This document shows, piece by piece, positions 15,475 to 23,904 of a stretch of 64,000 nucleotides of DNA. This DNA comes from Streptomyces sp. B93 (GTDB taxonomy: Bacteria; Actinomycetota; Actinomycetes; Streptomycetales; Streptomycetaceae). Under the pieces are notes generated by a model, which saw only the letters and a list, made by a program, of their open reading frames with translations, was not told the origin of the DNA and searched no databases. Each line of letters opens with the position of its first letter. The first letter of the stretch is position 1. A program made the position numbers and the translations under genes. The stretch is from NCBI RefSeq assembly GCF_018070565.1, contig NZ_JAGPXL010000013.1, positions 124,001 through 188,000 of the forward strand. The letters run 5' to 3'.

Positions 15475-15689
15475 CACAGGGGCCATCCACAGGTGCCCCC
15501 GGCGCCCGGCTGCACAACCCGCTTACTACCGGCAGGAACTGCGTGGGAACACATGCGCGGCCTCGGCGAGCGCCTCCGGCCGTGATACGGCCCGGCCCGC
15601 CCATGAACTCGGCGCGGACAGCACCCGCCTCCCGGAGGGCTCACCCCCCCCTCCTGTCGTCTAGAGATGGCAGGCCAGCCCAGGGCCGG

Positions 15690-17042
15690 CTATCTGGTTG
15701 CGTAGAGCGCCTCCAGGTCGATCAGGAGCAGGTCGTCGCGGCTGGCCGCGGACTCGGTCAGGTCCGGGTAGAAGCCGTGCAGGGAGAACAGGGCCAGGGT
15801 GGTGCCCGTGGTGTCGTAGCCCTGTGCGGTGAGCAGGGCGCGGATGTGTTCCAGGCGGCGCAGGTCGCCGGTGCCGCGGCGGGCCGCGGTGGCCTTGGCC
15901 TCGCCGAGGAGGGCGATCCGGGCGCGGGGGGCCTGCGGGCGTTCGCCCAGGGCCAGGGCGATGACGTCGACCTCGTGCTTGGTGCGGGCCGCGGGGTCCG
16001 CCACCTCGGTGGTGCCGACCGGGCCGGGCGGTCCGCCCGGGAGCAGGGTGTGGGCGTACCGGCGGGTGAAAGTGCGGATGACGGGGTCGGCCAGGGTGAT
16101 GACGGGGTGGCGGGGGCGCAGGATGTCCTGCTCGCGTTGGATGTAGCCGGTGGACTGAAGGACGTCGAGCGGGTGGGTGACGGCGTTGCGCTGCCGTTCC
16201 AGTGCCGCGCCGATCCTGGTGGGGGTGGTGGCGCCCTGGGCGATCGCGGTGAGGATGTCGTAGTAGAGGGTGTGCTGGGTGATCCGCGGGTCCTCGCGCA
16301 GCAGGTACTCCGTCTCCGTGCGCGAGTACACCGCCCTGCCCGGGTCCAGGAGGGTGCGCGTCAGCCAGGAGTCGAAGCCGTCGTTGGGGTGCGGGCGGGC
16401 GGCCACCGGCCGGTAACCGGGAGCGCCGCCGAGGACGGCGTCCACCCGCAGGGCGGTCAGCGGGTCGTCGATCTGCCAGAACGCACGGCTGGCCCGGTAG
16501 TCGAAGGCCTTCAGCCTCAGGTCGATCACCGCGCGGCCGCGCAGCGGTTTGGTCCCCGACAGCAGTTCGTGCATGACGCTCGTCGCGGACCCGCACAGGA
16601 TCACCCGCGCTCCGGGTCCGGCCCCGGTGCCCCGCTGGCGCTCGTCGTAGAGCTGCTGGAGCAGGCCGGGGATCTCGGGAGAGTGCTGGAGGAGATACGG
16701 CAGCTCGTCGATCACCAGCAGCGGAGTCCGTGAACGGGCGGTGACCTCCAGGGCATTGGAGAGGACCTCACGCCAGTCGGCCAGCCGCAGGGTGCCGGGC
16801 CGCAGTCCCGCGTGGACGGCGAGGGCGTCGCTGAACCGCTGGAGCGCGGGCAGCCGCCCTTCCTCCCGCACCGCGGTGACGTACAACCCCCCGACCCGCT
16901 CCGAGAGCGCTTGGAGCAGATACGGCTTCCCGTGCCGCCTGCGTCCGGACACGATCCCCAGACGCATCGCCGGGTCCGGATCGGTGACGAACTCGGTGAG
17001 CAGTTTGCCGCCGTTACGGTCCATATCAGAGGTTTCTGTCAT
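15690..17042 (-). CDS. AAA+ ATPase of the archaeal-type/DUF234 family
   Basis: 450 residues. The P-loop sits at residues 33-40, GRRRHGKP, where the family normally has GKS or GKT; the Mg-binding Ser/Thr is Pro. Walker B is LLVIDELPYLL near 115-125, and a sensor-like RVILCGSATSVM follows. The C-terminal part has a winged-helix stretch (TRIGAALERQRNAVTHPLDVL) and a PD-(D/E)xK-like core (EVDVIALAL, then LLGEAKA). Families with this order include mobile or defence-associated ATPase-nucleases, but no partner gene is adjacent. Start chosen at ATG 17042; ATG 17024 in frame is equally possible. ATP hydrolysis is doubtful because of the proline. Confidence 0.8.
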   Translation of the reverse strand: MTETSDMDRNGGKLLTEFVTDPDPAMRLGIVSGRRRHGKPYLLQALSERVGGLYVTAVREEGRLPALQRFSDALAVHAGLRPGTLRLADWREVLSNALEVTARSRTPLLVIDELPYLLQHSPEIPGLLQQLYDERQRGTGAGPGARVILCGSATSVMHELLSGTKPLRGRAVIDLRLKAFDYRASRAFWQIDDPLTALRVDAVLGGAPGYRPVAARPHPNDGFDSWLTRTLLDPGRAVYSRTETEYLLREDPRITQHTLYYDILTAIAQGATTPTRIGAALERQRNAVTHPLDVLQSTGYIQREQDILRPRHPVITLADPVIRTFTRRYAHTLLPGGPPGPVGTTEVADPAARTKHEVDVIALALGERPQAPRARIALLGEAKATAARRGTGDLRRLEHIRALLTAQGYDTTGTTLALFSLHGFYPDLTESAASRDDLLLIDLEALYATR

Positions 17043-17102
17043 GAATCGGGGCGCTGTGCCGTTCAGCTCACGGGGGAAGCACGCGAACCACAGGAGCACC
17101 AC

Positions 17103-18314
17103 ATGAAGCACCGCATCGTCGTCCTGGGCGCCGGGTACGCCGGGACCTATGTGGCCGGGACCCTGGCCCGTCGGCTGTCTCCGGCCGATGTCGAGATCAC
17201 CGTGGTCAACGCCGAGCCGGACTTCGTCCAGCGGCTGCGGCTGCACCAGCTCGCGGCCGGGCAGGAGATCGAGGCGCGCAAGCTCGCCGATGTCTTCGCC
17301 GGGACGCAGGTCCGGGTGCGGCTGGCCCGGGCCACCGCCGTCGATCCCGAACGCCGGGTCGTCGCCGTGACCGACACCGACGGTGGTGGCGGCGGCGGCG
17401 AGATCGGTTACGACACGCTGTGTTACGCGCTGGGCAGCCATGTCGCCGACCACGGCGTGCCCGGCGTGGCCGAGCACGCCTTCGACGTCACCAGCCTGCC
17501 CTCGGCGCTGCGGCTGCGGGAGCGCCTGGACCGCCTGGAGGGTGCGGGCGGGGGCGGGAGGGGGGTGGTCGTCGGGGACGGGCTGACCGGGATCGAGACC
17601 GCCACCGAGATCGCCGAGTCCCGGCCCGCTCTGGCGGTGGCGCTGGTCGCCCGCGGTGAGCTGGGTGCCGCCCTCTCCCTGGGGGCGCGGGGCCACCTGC
17701 GCCGGGCGTGTGAGCGGCTGGGCATCACCGTCGTCGAGCACACCTGCGTCGAAGCCGTCGAAGCGAGGCGGGTGCGGTGTGCCGGGGGCGCCGTGCTGGA
17801 GGCGGAGGCGACCGTGTGGGCGGCCGGGTTCACGGTGAGCCCCATCGCCGCCGACAGCGGGCTGAAGGTCACCGACAGCGGTCAGATCGTCGTCGACCGC
17901 ACCATGCGCTCGCTCTCCCACCCCAGCATCTACGCCGCCGGTGACAGCGCCCACGCCATCGGCGACAACGGACGGCCGCTGCCGATGTCGTGCGCCTCGG
18001 CCGGATACACCGGACGGCAGGTGGTCGACGCGGTCGTGGCCCGCCTGACCGGCCGCAGGGTCACCCACACCAGGCTGTCCTACCTGGGCAACCACATCAG
18101 CCTCGGGCGGCGCGACGGCATCATCCAGCTGGTCGACGGCCAGGCGCGGGCGAAACCGTCGTACGTGGGCGGGCGCAAGGCCGCACGGGTGAAGTCGGGC
18201 ATCCTCAAGGGCTCGCTGTGGGCCGCCTCGCATCCGACCTTCGGCCTGCCCGTGCGCAGGCGCCGGCTGGCCGCCACGCCGCCGGTCGCGGCCACCGAGA
18301 AGGCGGTCGTGTAG
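17103..18314 (+). CDS. NDH-2-like FAD-dependent NAD(P)H oxidoreductase
   Basis: 403 residues. N-terminal FAD dinucleotide motif GAGYAGT at 9-15, second NAD-binding glycine motif VVGDGLTGIETA near 158-169, and the FAD-contacting IYAAGDSAHA near 279-288. This order is that of type II NADH dehydrogenases; the C-terminus has no strong membrane-anchoring helix. A Gly run (GGGGGG near residue 97) interrupts the first half. ATG 17103 follows AGGAG. Divergent from the ATPase gene and 19 bp upstream of the SigJ-type sigma gene, which suggests co-transcription with it. Confidence 0.88.
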   Translation: MKHRIVVLGAGYAGTYVAGTLARRLSPADVEITVVNAEPDFVQRLRLHQLAAGQEIEARKLADVFAGTQVRVRLARATAVDPERRVVAVTDTDGGGGGGEIGYDTLCYALGSHVADHGVPGVAEHAFDVTSLPSALRLRERLDRLEGAGGGGRGVVVGDGLTGIETATEIAESRPALAVALVARGELGAALSLGARGHLRRACERLGITVVEHTCVEAVEARRVRCAGGAVLEAEATVWAAGFTVSPIAADSGLKVTDSGQIVVDRTMRSLSHPSIYAAGDSAHAIGDNGRPLPMSCASAGYTGRQVVDAVVARLTGRRVTHTRLSYLGNHISLGRRDGIIQLVDGQARAKPSYVGGRKAARVKSGILKGSLWAASHPTFGLPVRRRRLAATPPVAATEKAVV

Positions 18315-18333
18315 CCGCCTAGGGTGGTTTTCC

Positions 18334-19287
18334 GTGGACAGCACCGCCACCGACCGTTTCGACGCCAGCCGGTTCGAGGCCAGCCGCGACCGGCTGGCCT
18401 CGCTGGCGTACCGGCTGCTGGGCTCCGCCGCCGACGCCGAGGACGCCGTGCAGGACGCCTTCCTGCACTGGCAGGCCGCCGACCGGCGGCGCATCCGGGT
18501 GCCGGAGGCGTGGCTGACCAAGGTCGTCACCAACCTGTGCCTGGACCGGCTGCGCTCGGCGCGCGCCCGCCGCGAGCGCACCGTCGGCGCCTGGCTGCCC
18601 GAGCCGCTCCTCGACGGCGACCCGATGCTGGGCCCGGCCGACACCTTCGAGCAGCGCGAGTCGGTCTCGCTGGCCGTGCTGACGCTCATGGAGCGCCTGA
18701 CGCCCCTGGAGCGGGCCGTCTACCTGCTGCGGGAGGCGTTCTCCCACAGCCACGCCGAGATCGCCGAGATCCTCGACATCACCGAGGCCGCGAGCCAGCA
18801 GCACCTGCACCGGGCCCGGCGCCGTATCAGCGCCGAGCGCCGCCGCGGCGAGGAGGTGGACCCGGCATCCGCCCGCAGGATCGTCGAGGAGTTCCTGGCC
18901 GCCGCCTCCTCGGGCCGTACCGACCAGCTGGTGGCGCTGCTCACCGACGACGCGGCCGCCCTGTCCGACGGCGCCGGGCTGGCCGAGACGCTGCTGCGGT
19001 ACGACACCCCGCGGCGCGTCGCCGCCGTCGTACGGGCCGGTTTCAAACCCACCCCCGCCAAGCGGCGCTTCGCCGGGGGCGCGCCCGCCATCCACTACGC
19101 GCGCGTCAACGGCGCCCCCGCCTTCCTCTTCGTCCTCGACGGGCAGGTCATCGGCGCCGTCACCTTCGACATGGCGGGCGAGCGGATCGCGATGGTGCGC
19201 GGCATCGCCGCCCCCGCCCGCCTCGTACGCCTGGCCGAGGCCTGGCGGCGCCACGGACCGGACACGCCGCTCATCGACCGGTGGTGA
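18334..19287 (+). CDS. sigJ: SigJ-type ECF RNA polymerase sigma factor with SnoaL-like tail
   Basis: 317 residues. Region 2 (about 18-85: LASLAYRLLGSAADAEDAVQDAF, given here in parts, and WLTKVVTNLCLDRLRSAR) and region 4 (about 125-180, ERAVYLLREAF, YAEIAEIL-like HAEIAEILDIT and SQQHLHRARRR) are clear. Residues 195-310 form an NTF2/SnoaL-like domain, as in SigJ/ECF41-like factors where this tail regulates activity in place of a separate anti-sigma factor. The canonical ECF41 linker motif DGGGR is not present; SDGAGL stands there. GTG start. Genes next to such sigma factors often encode oxidoreductases, which fits the flavoprotein just upstream. Confidence 0.9.
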   Translation: MDSTATDRFDASRFEASRDRLASLAYRLLGSAADAEDAVQDAFLHWQAADRRRIRVPEAWLTKVVTNLCLDRLRSARARRERTVGAWLPEPLLDGDPMLGPADTFEQRESVSLAVLTLMERLTPLERAVYLLREAFSHSHAEIAEILDITEAASQQHLHRARRRISAERRRGEEVDPASARRIVEEFLAAASSGRTDQLVALLTDDAAALSDGAGLAETLLRYDTPRRVAAVVRAGFKPTPAKRRFAGGAPAIHYARVNGAPAFLFVLDGQVIGAVTFDMAGERIAMVRGIAAPARLVRLAEAWRRHGPDTPLIDRW

Positions 19288-19714
19288 TCCGGTACGGGGC
19301 CGTATCCGGCGCTTGACGGCCGCTCGCAGTGACGTCGCGGGTGTCTCGAACGCCGCTGGAACGGGTGCGGCGGGCAGCAGTGCCGCGGGGTGTGGGCGGG
19401 GGGTCGGCCGGGGTCCGGGGCGGGGGCTTTCACCTGGTGTTTCGTGCCGGGAGTCCGGCGGCGGCGGGACGGCTTCGGGGCCTGTCGGGGGCGGGGGCGC
19501 GGGGTGGGGGCGCGGGGGAAGGCATTGTCGCCGGTGGCCGTCCACGCTCCATGATGCTGTGACGACACAGCGGGGGTCAGTCGGGGGTCGAGCCCGGGGA
19601 CACGTACGGCCGGGTCCTCAAGGGCGGGCGCCGCCCGCCCGCCGGTCGCCTCCCGGCGGGCGGCACACGGGCATGCCCCGGGGCGTCACGCCACCGCACC
19701 GACGAGGAGGACGA
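19288..19714. other. Intergenic region before the prenyltransferase
   Basis: 427 bp, extremely G-rich on the plus strand, with no frame showing credible gene bias or homology. No clear hairpin terminator or operator palindrome. It ends with GAGGAGG, the ribosome site of the prenyltransferase. Confidence 0.4.
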
Positions 19715-20596
19715 ATGCCCGTTGCCGAAACGGAAGACGTGTACGCGGCCATCGAGGAGACCGCCGCCCTGCTGAACGTGGAGTGCGCGCCGGAGAAGGT
19801 CCGGCCGGTCCTGGAGGCGTTCGAGCCGTTCGAAGGCGGGGTCATCTTCAGTGCGACGGCCGGTGAACGCGGCGGCGACCTCGACCTGACCATCCAGGTG
19901 CCCCAGGCGATCCCCGACCCCTACGCCCACGCCCTGGAGCACGGCCTGCTGCCGCGCACCGGTCATCCCGTCGGCTCGCTGCTGTCGGACCTCGACGGCC
20001 GGGGCATCGTCGAGGAGTACCTGATCGACTTCGGGGTCGTCGGCGGCCTCAACAAGGTCTACGTGCACTTCCCCCGCACCATGCAGGGCGTCTCCGCGCT
20101 CTCCTTGGTCCCGTCGATGCCGCCCGCGCTGGCCGCCAACGCCGGCTTCTTCGCCCGGCACGACCTCGACGGCGTCGCGATGATCGCGATCGACTACCGG
20201 CACGAGACGGTCAACCTGTACTTCCCCACCCCGGGCGGGATCGAGCCGAAGACCGTCCTGTCGATGCTTCAGGACATGGGGCTGCCGGAGCCGGAGGAGG
20301 AGCTGCTGGAATCCGTCCGCAAGTCGTTCCGGGTCTACTTCACGCTGGGCTGGGACACCTCGCGGATCGAGCGGATCAGCTTCGCCCGCCCGCTGGACAT
20401 GCCGCTGATCAAGGCCCGGGTGGAGCCGGAGTTCGTGCGTTTCCTGACGGGCAGCCCGTACACGTACGACGGTGAGCGGTTCAGCATCTCGATCGTGAAG
20501 TGGGCCCCCGACGGCCAGTGGTTCAACGCCGGCTCCTACTACCAGTTCGGGCCGCTCCAGCGCGAGGTGTTCAAGAAGCTCCGCGGCGGGTCGTGA
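19715..20596 (+). CDS. ABBA-fold aromatic prenyltransferase (NphB/CloQ-like)
   Basis: 293 residues, the family length. The C-terminal half follows the NphB pattern closely: DYRHETVNLYF near 167-177, a long helix LLESVRKSFRVYFTLGWDT, the ERISFAR strand, the SPYTYDGERFSISIVKW segment and the closing AGSYYQFGPLQREVFKKL. These soluble enzymes lack the DDxxD motif and transfer dimethylallyl, geranyl or farnesyl groups to aromatic acceptors. Start ATG 19715 follows GAGGAGG. Neighbours are a tandem SnoaL protein and an exporter. Acceptor and prenyl donor cannot be told from sequence; it resembles the Streptomyces SCO7190/Fur7 branch more than NphB itself. Confidence 0.9.
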   Translation: MPVAETEDVYAAIEETAALLNVECAPEKVRPVLEAFEPFEGGVIFSATAGERGGDLDLTIQVPQAIPDPYAHALEHGLLPRTGHPVGSLLSDLDGRGIVEEYLIDFGVVGGLNKVYVHFPRTMQGVSALSLVPSMPPALAANAGFFARHDLDGVAMIAIDYRHETVNLYFPTPGGIEPKTVLSMLQDMGLPEPEEELLESVRKSFRVYFTLGWDTSRIERISFARPLDMPLIKARVEPEFVRFLTGSPYTYDGERFSISIVKWAPDGQWFNAGSYYQFGPLQREVFKKLRGGS

Positions 20597-20673
20597 CCGG
20601 CGTCCACCGGCCGCTCCCCCGCTCCCCTTCTCCCTCTCCTTGATACTTCTACTTCTAGGAATTCAGCGATCCC

Positions 20674-21462
20674 ATGACTGAGCCACGTGCTGAGGCAAGT
20701 GTCCGTGTCGTCGACGACTTCTACCGTGCCCTCCAGGCCAAGGACCTCGACGCGTTCGCGCGGCTGTGGGCGGCGGACGCCGTCTACCGGGTGCCGGTGA
20801 CCCCGGACGGTGTACCCGGTCAGTTCGCCGGGCGTGAGGCGATCGTGGCCGGACTCGGCGGGTTCTTCTCGCTGTTCGGCGAGGTGCGCTTCACCTGGGA
20901 CGCGGAGGCGATGGCCGACCCGCGGCGGGTGCTGGCGACCTGGGAGATGGAGATAGAGCTGCTGGCCGGGGGCACCTACCGCAACCGGGGCGCCTCCATA
21001 TTCCAGCTGGAACAGGGCCGGATCGCACGGTTCACCGAACATGTCGACACCGCCGCGTTCCTGGCGCTGTTCTCCGCCCGCGCCGCCACCGCCCACCGCT
21101 TCTTCGGCCTGCTGGGCGAGGGCGACCTGGACGCGTGGGGCGAACTGTGGCATCCGCAGGCCACGTTGAGCGCGCCCTACGGCCCGCCGGGAACCGTCTC
21201 ACCCCTCGAGGGCAGGGACGAGATCGTCACGGCGTACCGCAAACTCCTCGCGGGATACGAGGCGTTCGGCATCGAGGTGACGGGGGTGCACGCGGCCGTG
21301 AACTCCGACGCGGTGTGCGTGCAGTACCGCCCGCACACCCGCGGCGCCGGGCAGGCGGGCAGCGGTGAGCGGGCCGCGGTGCTGCGGTTCGAGGACGGGC
21401 TGGTCAGCTCCTGGCACGACTACGCCGCCGGTGCGGCGGGGTCGGCCGGTGGTGTGGGATGA
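20674..21462 (+). CDS. Tandem SnoaL-like (double NTF2) protein
   Basis: 262 residues comprising two homologous NTF2-like halves. Half 1 (about 10-125) has VRVVDDFYRALQAKDLDAFARLWAAD in part and ends FQLEQGRIARFTEHVD; half 2 (about 130-250) has AHRFFGLLGEGDLDAWGELWHPQAT in part and ends LRFEDGLVSSWHDY. Internal duplication of a usually dimeric fold gives a single-chain dimer. SnoaL relatives cyclise, isomerise or hydroxylate aromatic polyketides. The last codons overlap the exporter start by four bases (ATGA), so the two are translationally coupled; a role in tailoring the prenylated product is inference. Confidence 0.82.
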   Translation: MTEPRAEASVRVVDDFYRALQAKDLDAFARLWAADAVYRVPVTPDGVPGQFAGREAIVAGLGGFFSLFGEVRFTWDAEAMADPRRVLATWEMEIELLAGGTYRNRGASIFQLEQGRIARFTEHVDTAAFLALFSARAATAHRFFGLLGEGDLDAWGELWHPQATLSAPYGPPGTVSPLEGRDEIVTAYRKLLAGYEAFGIEVTGVHAAVNSDAVCVQYRPHTRGAGQAGSGERAAVLRFEDGLVSSWHDYAAGAAGSAGGVG

Positions 21463-22958
21463 CCACGGTGGACAAGGACTTAACCGCTGGTAGCACCGGT
21501 GCCGATCCGCGGCGCTGGCTGGCGCTGGCCGTGCTGGCGGCCATGCAGTTCATGCTCATCATGGACATCACCGTGGTGAACGTCGCCCTGCCCGACATCC
21601 AGACCAGCCTGGACTTCTCCCCCGGCGGTCTGGCCTGGGTGGTCAACGCCTATGTGCTGGTGGCCGGTGGCTTCCTGCTGCTGGGCGGGCGGCTGGCGGA
21701 CCTGTTCGGCCGCCGCCGGATCTTCATGGCCGGGGTGCTGGTCTTCGGGCTGGCGTCGGCCGCGTGCGGTGCCGCGACCGTCTCCGGGATGCTGGTCGCC
21801 AGCCGTTTCGTGCAGGGGCTGGGCGAGGCGCTGGCCGGACCGGCGGCGCTCGGGCTGATCCCGGTGCTGTTCCCCGACCGCAAGGAGCGCATGAAGGCCC
21901 TGGGCATCTGGGGCGGCCTGTCGGCGGTGGCGGGGGCGATCGGCGCGGTCGTCAGCGGCATGGTGACCGACCTGGTGAACTGGCGGTGGATCTTCTTCAT
22001 CAACATCCCCATCGCGGTCCTGGCGCTGGTGATGGTGCCGCGGGTGATGCCGGAGAGCCGGATGGCCCGCGACAGCCGCCGCCTGGACACCGTCGGCGCC
22101 GTCACCGCCACCGGCGGTCTGGTCGCGGTGGTCTACGGCCTGCTCCAGGCCGCCGAGCACTCCTGGGGCTCCGGGCGGGTGCTCGGGCCGCTGCTGGGCG
22201 GCATCGCCCTGCTGGGGCTGATGGTGGCGTGGGAGGCCCGCACCCCCGACCCGATGATCCCGCTGCGGTTCTTCACCAACCGCACCCGGGTGGCGACCAA
22301 CGCGGTGAGCGTGGCCATCTTCGCGGCCTTCTTCACGTACATGTTCCTGTTCACCCTCTACGTGCAGCAGGTGCACGACTACTCGCCGATGAAAACCGGG
22401 CTGGCCTACATCCCGCTGACCCTCACCGCGCTCATCGGCGCCGGCGCCTCCACCGTGCTGATGCCGCGGATCGGGGTGAAGGCGGTCATGACCGTCGCCT
22501 TCTTCGGCGCGGCGGCGGCCCTGTTCATCGCCGCCGCGGGCTTCGCGCCCGACGCGTCCTTCACCAGCGGGTTCCTGCCCGGCCTGGCCCTGTTCGGCTT
22601 CTTCAACGGCCTGGCCTACCCGGCCCTGGTCAACGGGGCGCTGCACGAGGTCACCGGCCAGGACTCCGGGCTGGCCTCCGGTGTGCAGACGGCGATGCAG
22701 CAGACCGGCGCGGCCCTGGGCCTCGCCACGCTGGTGCCGTTCGCCTTCCGCTACGTCGACGAGCATGTCGCCGACGGCACGCTGCCGCGGGTGGCGCAGA
22801 GCGACGGGTACGCGCTGGCGTTCCGGATCGGGGCGGTGGTGCTCGCGGTCGCGGCGGTGGCCGTCGTACTGGTGCTGGAGAAGGTGGACGGCCAGATGCG
22901 CGACCCGATCGCCGAGGCCGCGGAGGCGGCCAGCGGCGCGACGGTGGGTGAGCGCTAG
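21459..22958 (+). CDS. DHA2-family (EmrB/QacA) drug exporter with TTA codon
   Basis: 499 residues with about 14 membrane helices. Signature motifs: LIMDITVVNVALPDIQ (motif D1 form), LLGGRLADLFGRRRIF (motif A) and GPAALGLIP with PDRKERMKALGIWG (motif C region). Proton-driven efflux of amphipathic compounds is the family role. Codon 8 (21480-21482) is TTA, rare in Streptomyces, so translation probably needs the bldA tRNA and is delayed to late growth. Overlaps the tandem SnoaL gene by four bases; likely exports the product of the prenyltransferase locus. Confidence 0.93.
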   Translation: MTTVDKDLTAGSTGADPRRWLALAVLAAMQFMLIMDITVVNVALPDIQTSLDFSPGGLAWVVNAYVLVAGGFLLLGGRLADLFGRRRIFMAGVLVFGLASAACGAATVSGMLVASRFVQGLGEALAGPAALGLIPVLFPDRKERMKALGIWGGLSAVAGAIGAVVSGMVTDLVNWRWIFFINIPIAVLALVMVPRVMPESRMARDSRRLDTVGAVTATGGLVAVVYGLLQAAEHSWGSGRVLGPLLGGIALLGLMVAWEARTPDPMIPLRFFTNRTRVATNAVSVAIFAAFFTYMFLFTLYVQQVHDYSPMKTGLAYIPLTLTALIGAGASTVLMPRIGVKAVMTVAFFGAAAALFIAAAGFAPDASFTSGFLPGLALFGFFNGLAYPALVNGALHEVTGQDSGLASGVQTAMQQTGAALGLATLVPFAFRYVDEHVADGTLPRVAQSDGYALAFRIGAVVLAVAAVAVVLVLEKVDGQMRDPIAEAAEAASGATVGER

Positions 22959-22986
22959 GGCGGTAGGTGGGCGGTGCGGCCTGCGG

Positions 22987-23058
22987 GTCCTGCCGGTATG
23001 GCGTGCGTGTCCTGCCGCTGCGGCGCGTGTGTCCTGCCGGTGGGGCGCGTGCGTGTCC
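22987..23058. repeat. 22-bp imperfect tandem repeat
   Basis: Three units opening GTCCTGCCG at 22987, 23009 and 23031, with a fourth GTCC at 23055 (periods 22, 22, 24). It fills the gap between the convergent exporter and HTH-membrane gene. No known role; might act in termination. Confidence 0.7.
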
Positions 23059-23904
23059 TTACCGTCTCGATGCGGCCGGAGCCGCGCCCACGCGGATGTG
23101 GAAGCACTCGCGTGGGGCACCGGCCGCCGCGGGCCGGAAGCAGGAGCGGACGACGCTTCCGGGGCCGGCCGTGGTCATCTGGGTGTAGACGTAGGTCTGC
23201 GCGTCGACCTCGTCGACGGTGCGTGCCTCGCGGGCCGGGCCGCCGACCGTGATGTGGGTCCGGTCACCGATCCGGGTCCCCCACATACGGGCCCAGCTCG
23301 CGCCGCAGCCCGCGCTGTAGCGCAGTTCGACGTGGGCGCCGGTGGTGGTGCGGTACGTGGTGAGGGTGTCGGCGTCGACGGCGCAGACCATGCGCATCGG
23401 GTCCCGGCCCTCGCAGGCGGCCCCGTGGCAGCGGGGCGCGAGGACGTACCCGGAGGAGGCCGGGCGCGGCTGGTCCGCGGCGGCGGTCCGCTCCAGAGCC
23501 GGCAGTGTCAGCGCCACTCCCCCGGCGATCACGGCGTACACCGAGGCCAGTGCCACCAGGAGGGCACGCCCGCGCAAGCGGGAGCGTTCGGCGCCGGTTC
23601 GCGGCCTCGGCGGTGGCTGCCCGGGCTCCGGGCCGGGGGGCGGGGCGGGGCGGGGGTCCGCCGCGCGGCCGCTCCACTGCGACTCGGCGATGTCCCACAG
23701 CGCGAGCAGCCGTCCTTCCGGCTCGCGGGCGATGCGGCACAGGGCCTGGACCGCCTGGCGCGGGGGCATGGCCTTGCCGTTGAGGTAGCGCTCCCAGGAC
23801 GACTTGCTGTAGGCCGTGCGCCCGGCCAGCGCGGCCAGGCTCAGTCCGGTACGGTCCTTCAGCTCCCGCAGGGCCGCGGTCAGCCGGGGGTGGGCGGCGC
23901 TCAC
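23059..23904 (-). CDS. HTH-transmembrane protein with DUF2690 domain
   Basis: 281 residues in three parts: an XRE helix-turn-helix (about 8-60, LAALAGRTAYSKSSWERYLNG), a Pro-rich linker, one membrane helix (about 112-132, LLVALASVYAVIAGGVAL), and an extracytoplasmic DUF2690 domain with a CHGAACEGRDP motif and several cysteines. This topology places DNA binding inside and an unknown sensor domain outside. GTG start overlaps the stop of the upstream HTH gene by four bases (GTGA). Function unknown; a one-piece membrane regulator is plausible. Confidence 0.85.
   Translation of the reverse strand: MSAAHPRLTAALRELKDRTGLSLAALAGRTAYSKSSWERYLNGKAMPPRQAVQALCRIAREPEGRLLALWDIAESQWSGRAADPRPAPPPGPEPGQPPPRPRTGAERSRLRGRALLVALASVYAVIAGGVALTLPALERTAAADQPRPASSGYVLAPRCHGAACEGRDPMRMVCAVDADTLTTYRTTTGAHVELRYSAGCGASWARMWGTRIGDRTHITVGGPAREARTVDEVDAQTYVYTQMTTAGPGSVVRSCFRPAAAGAPRECFHIRVGAAPAASRR

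Noticed and set aside
19313..19714. Longer prenyltransferase N-terminus through the upstream open frame
   Set aside because: The extension is low-complexity Gly/Arg sequence; GAGGAGG places the start at 19715 and the protein then has the family length.
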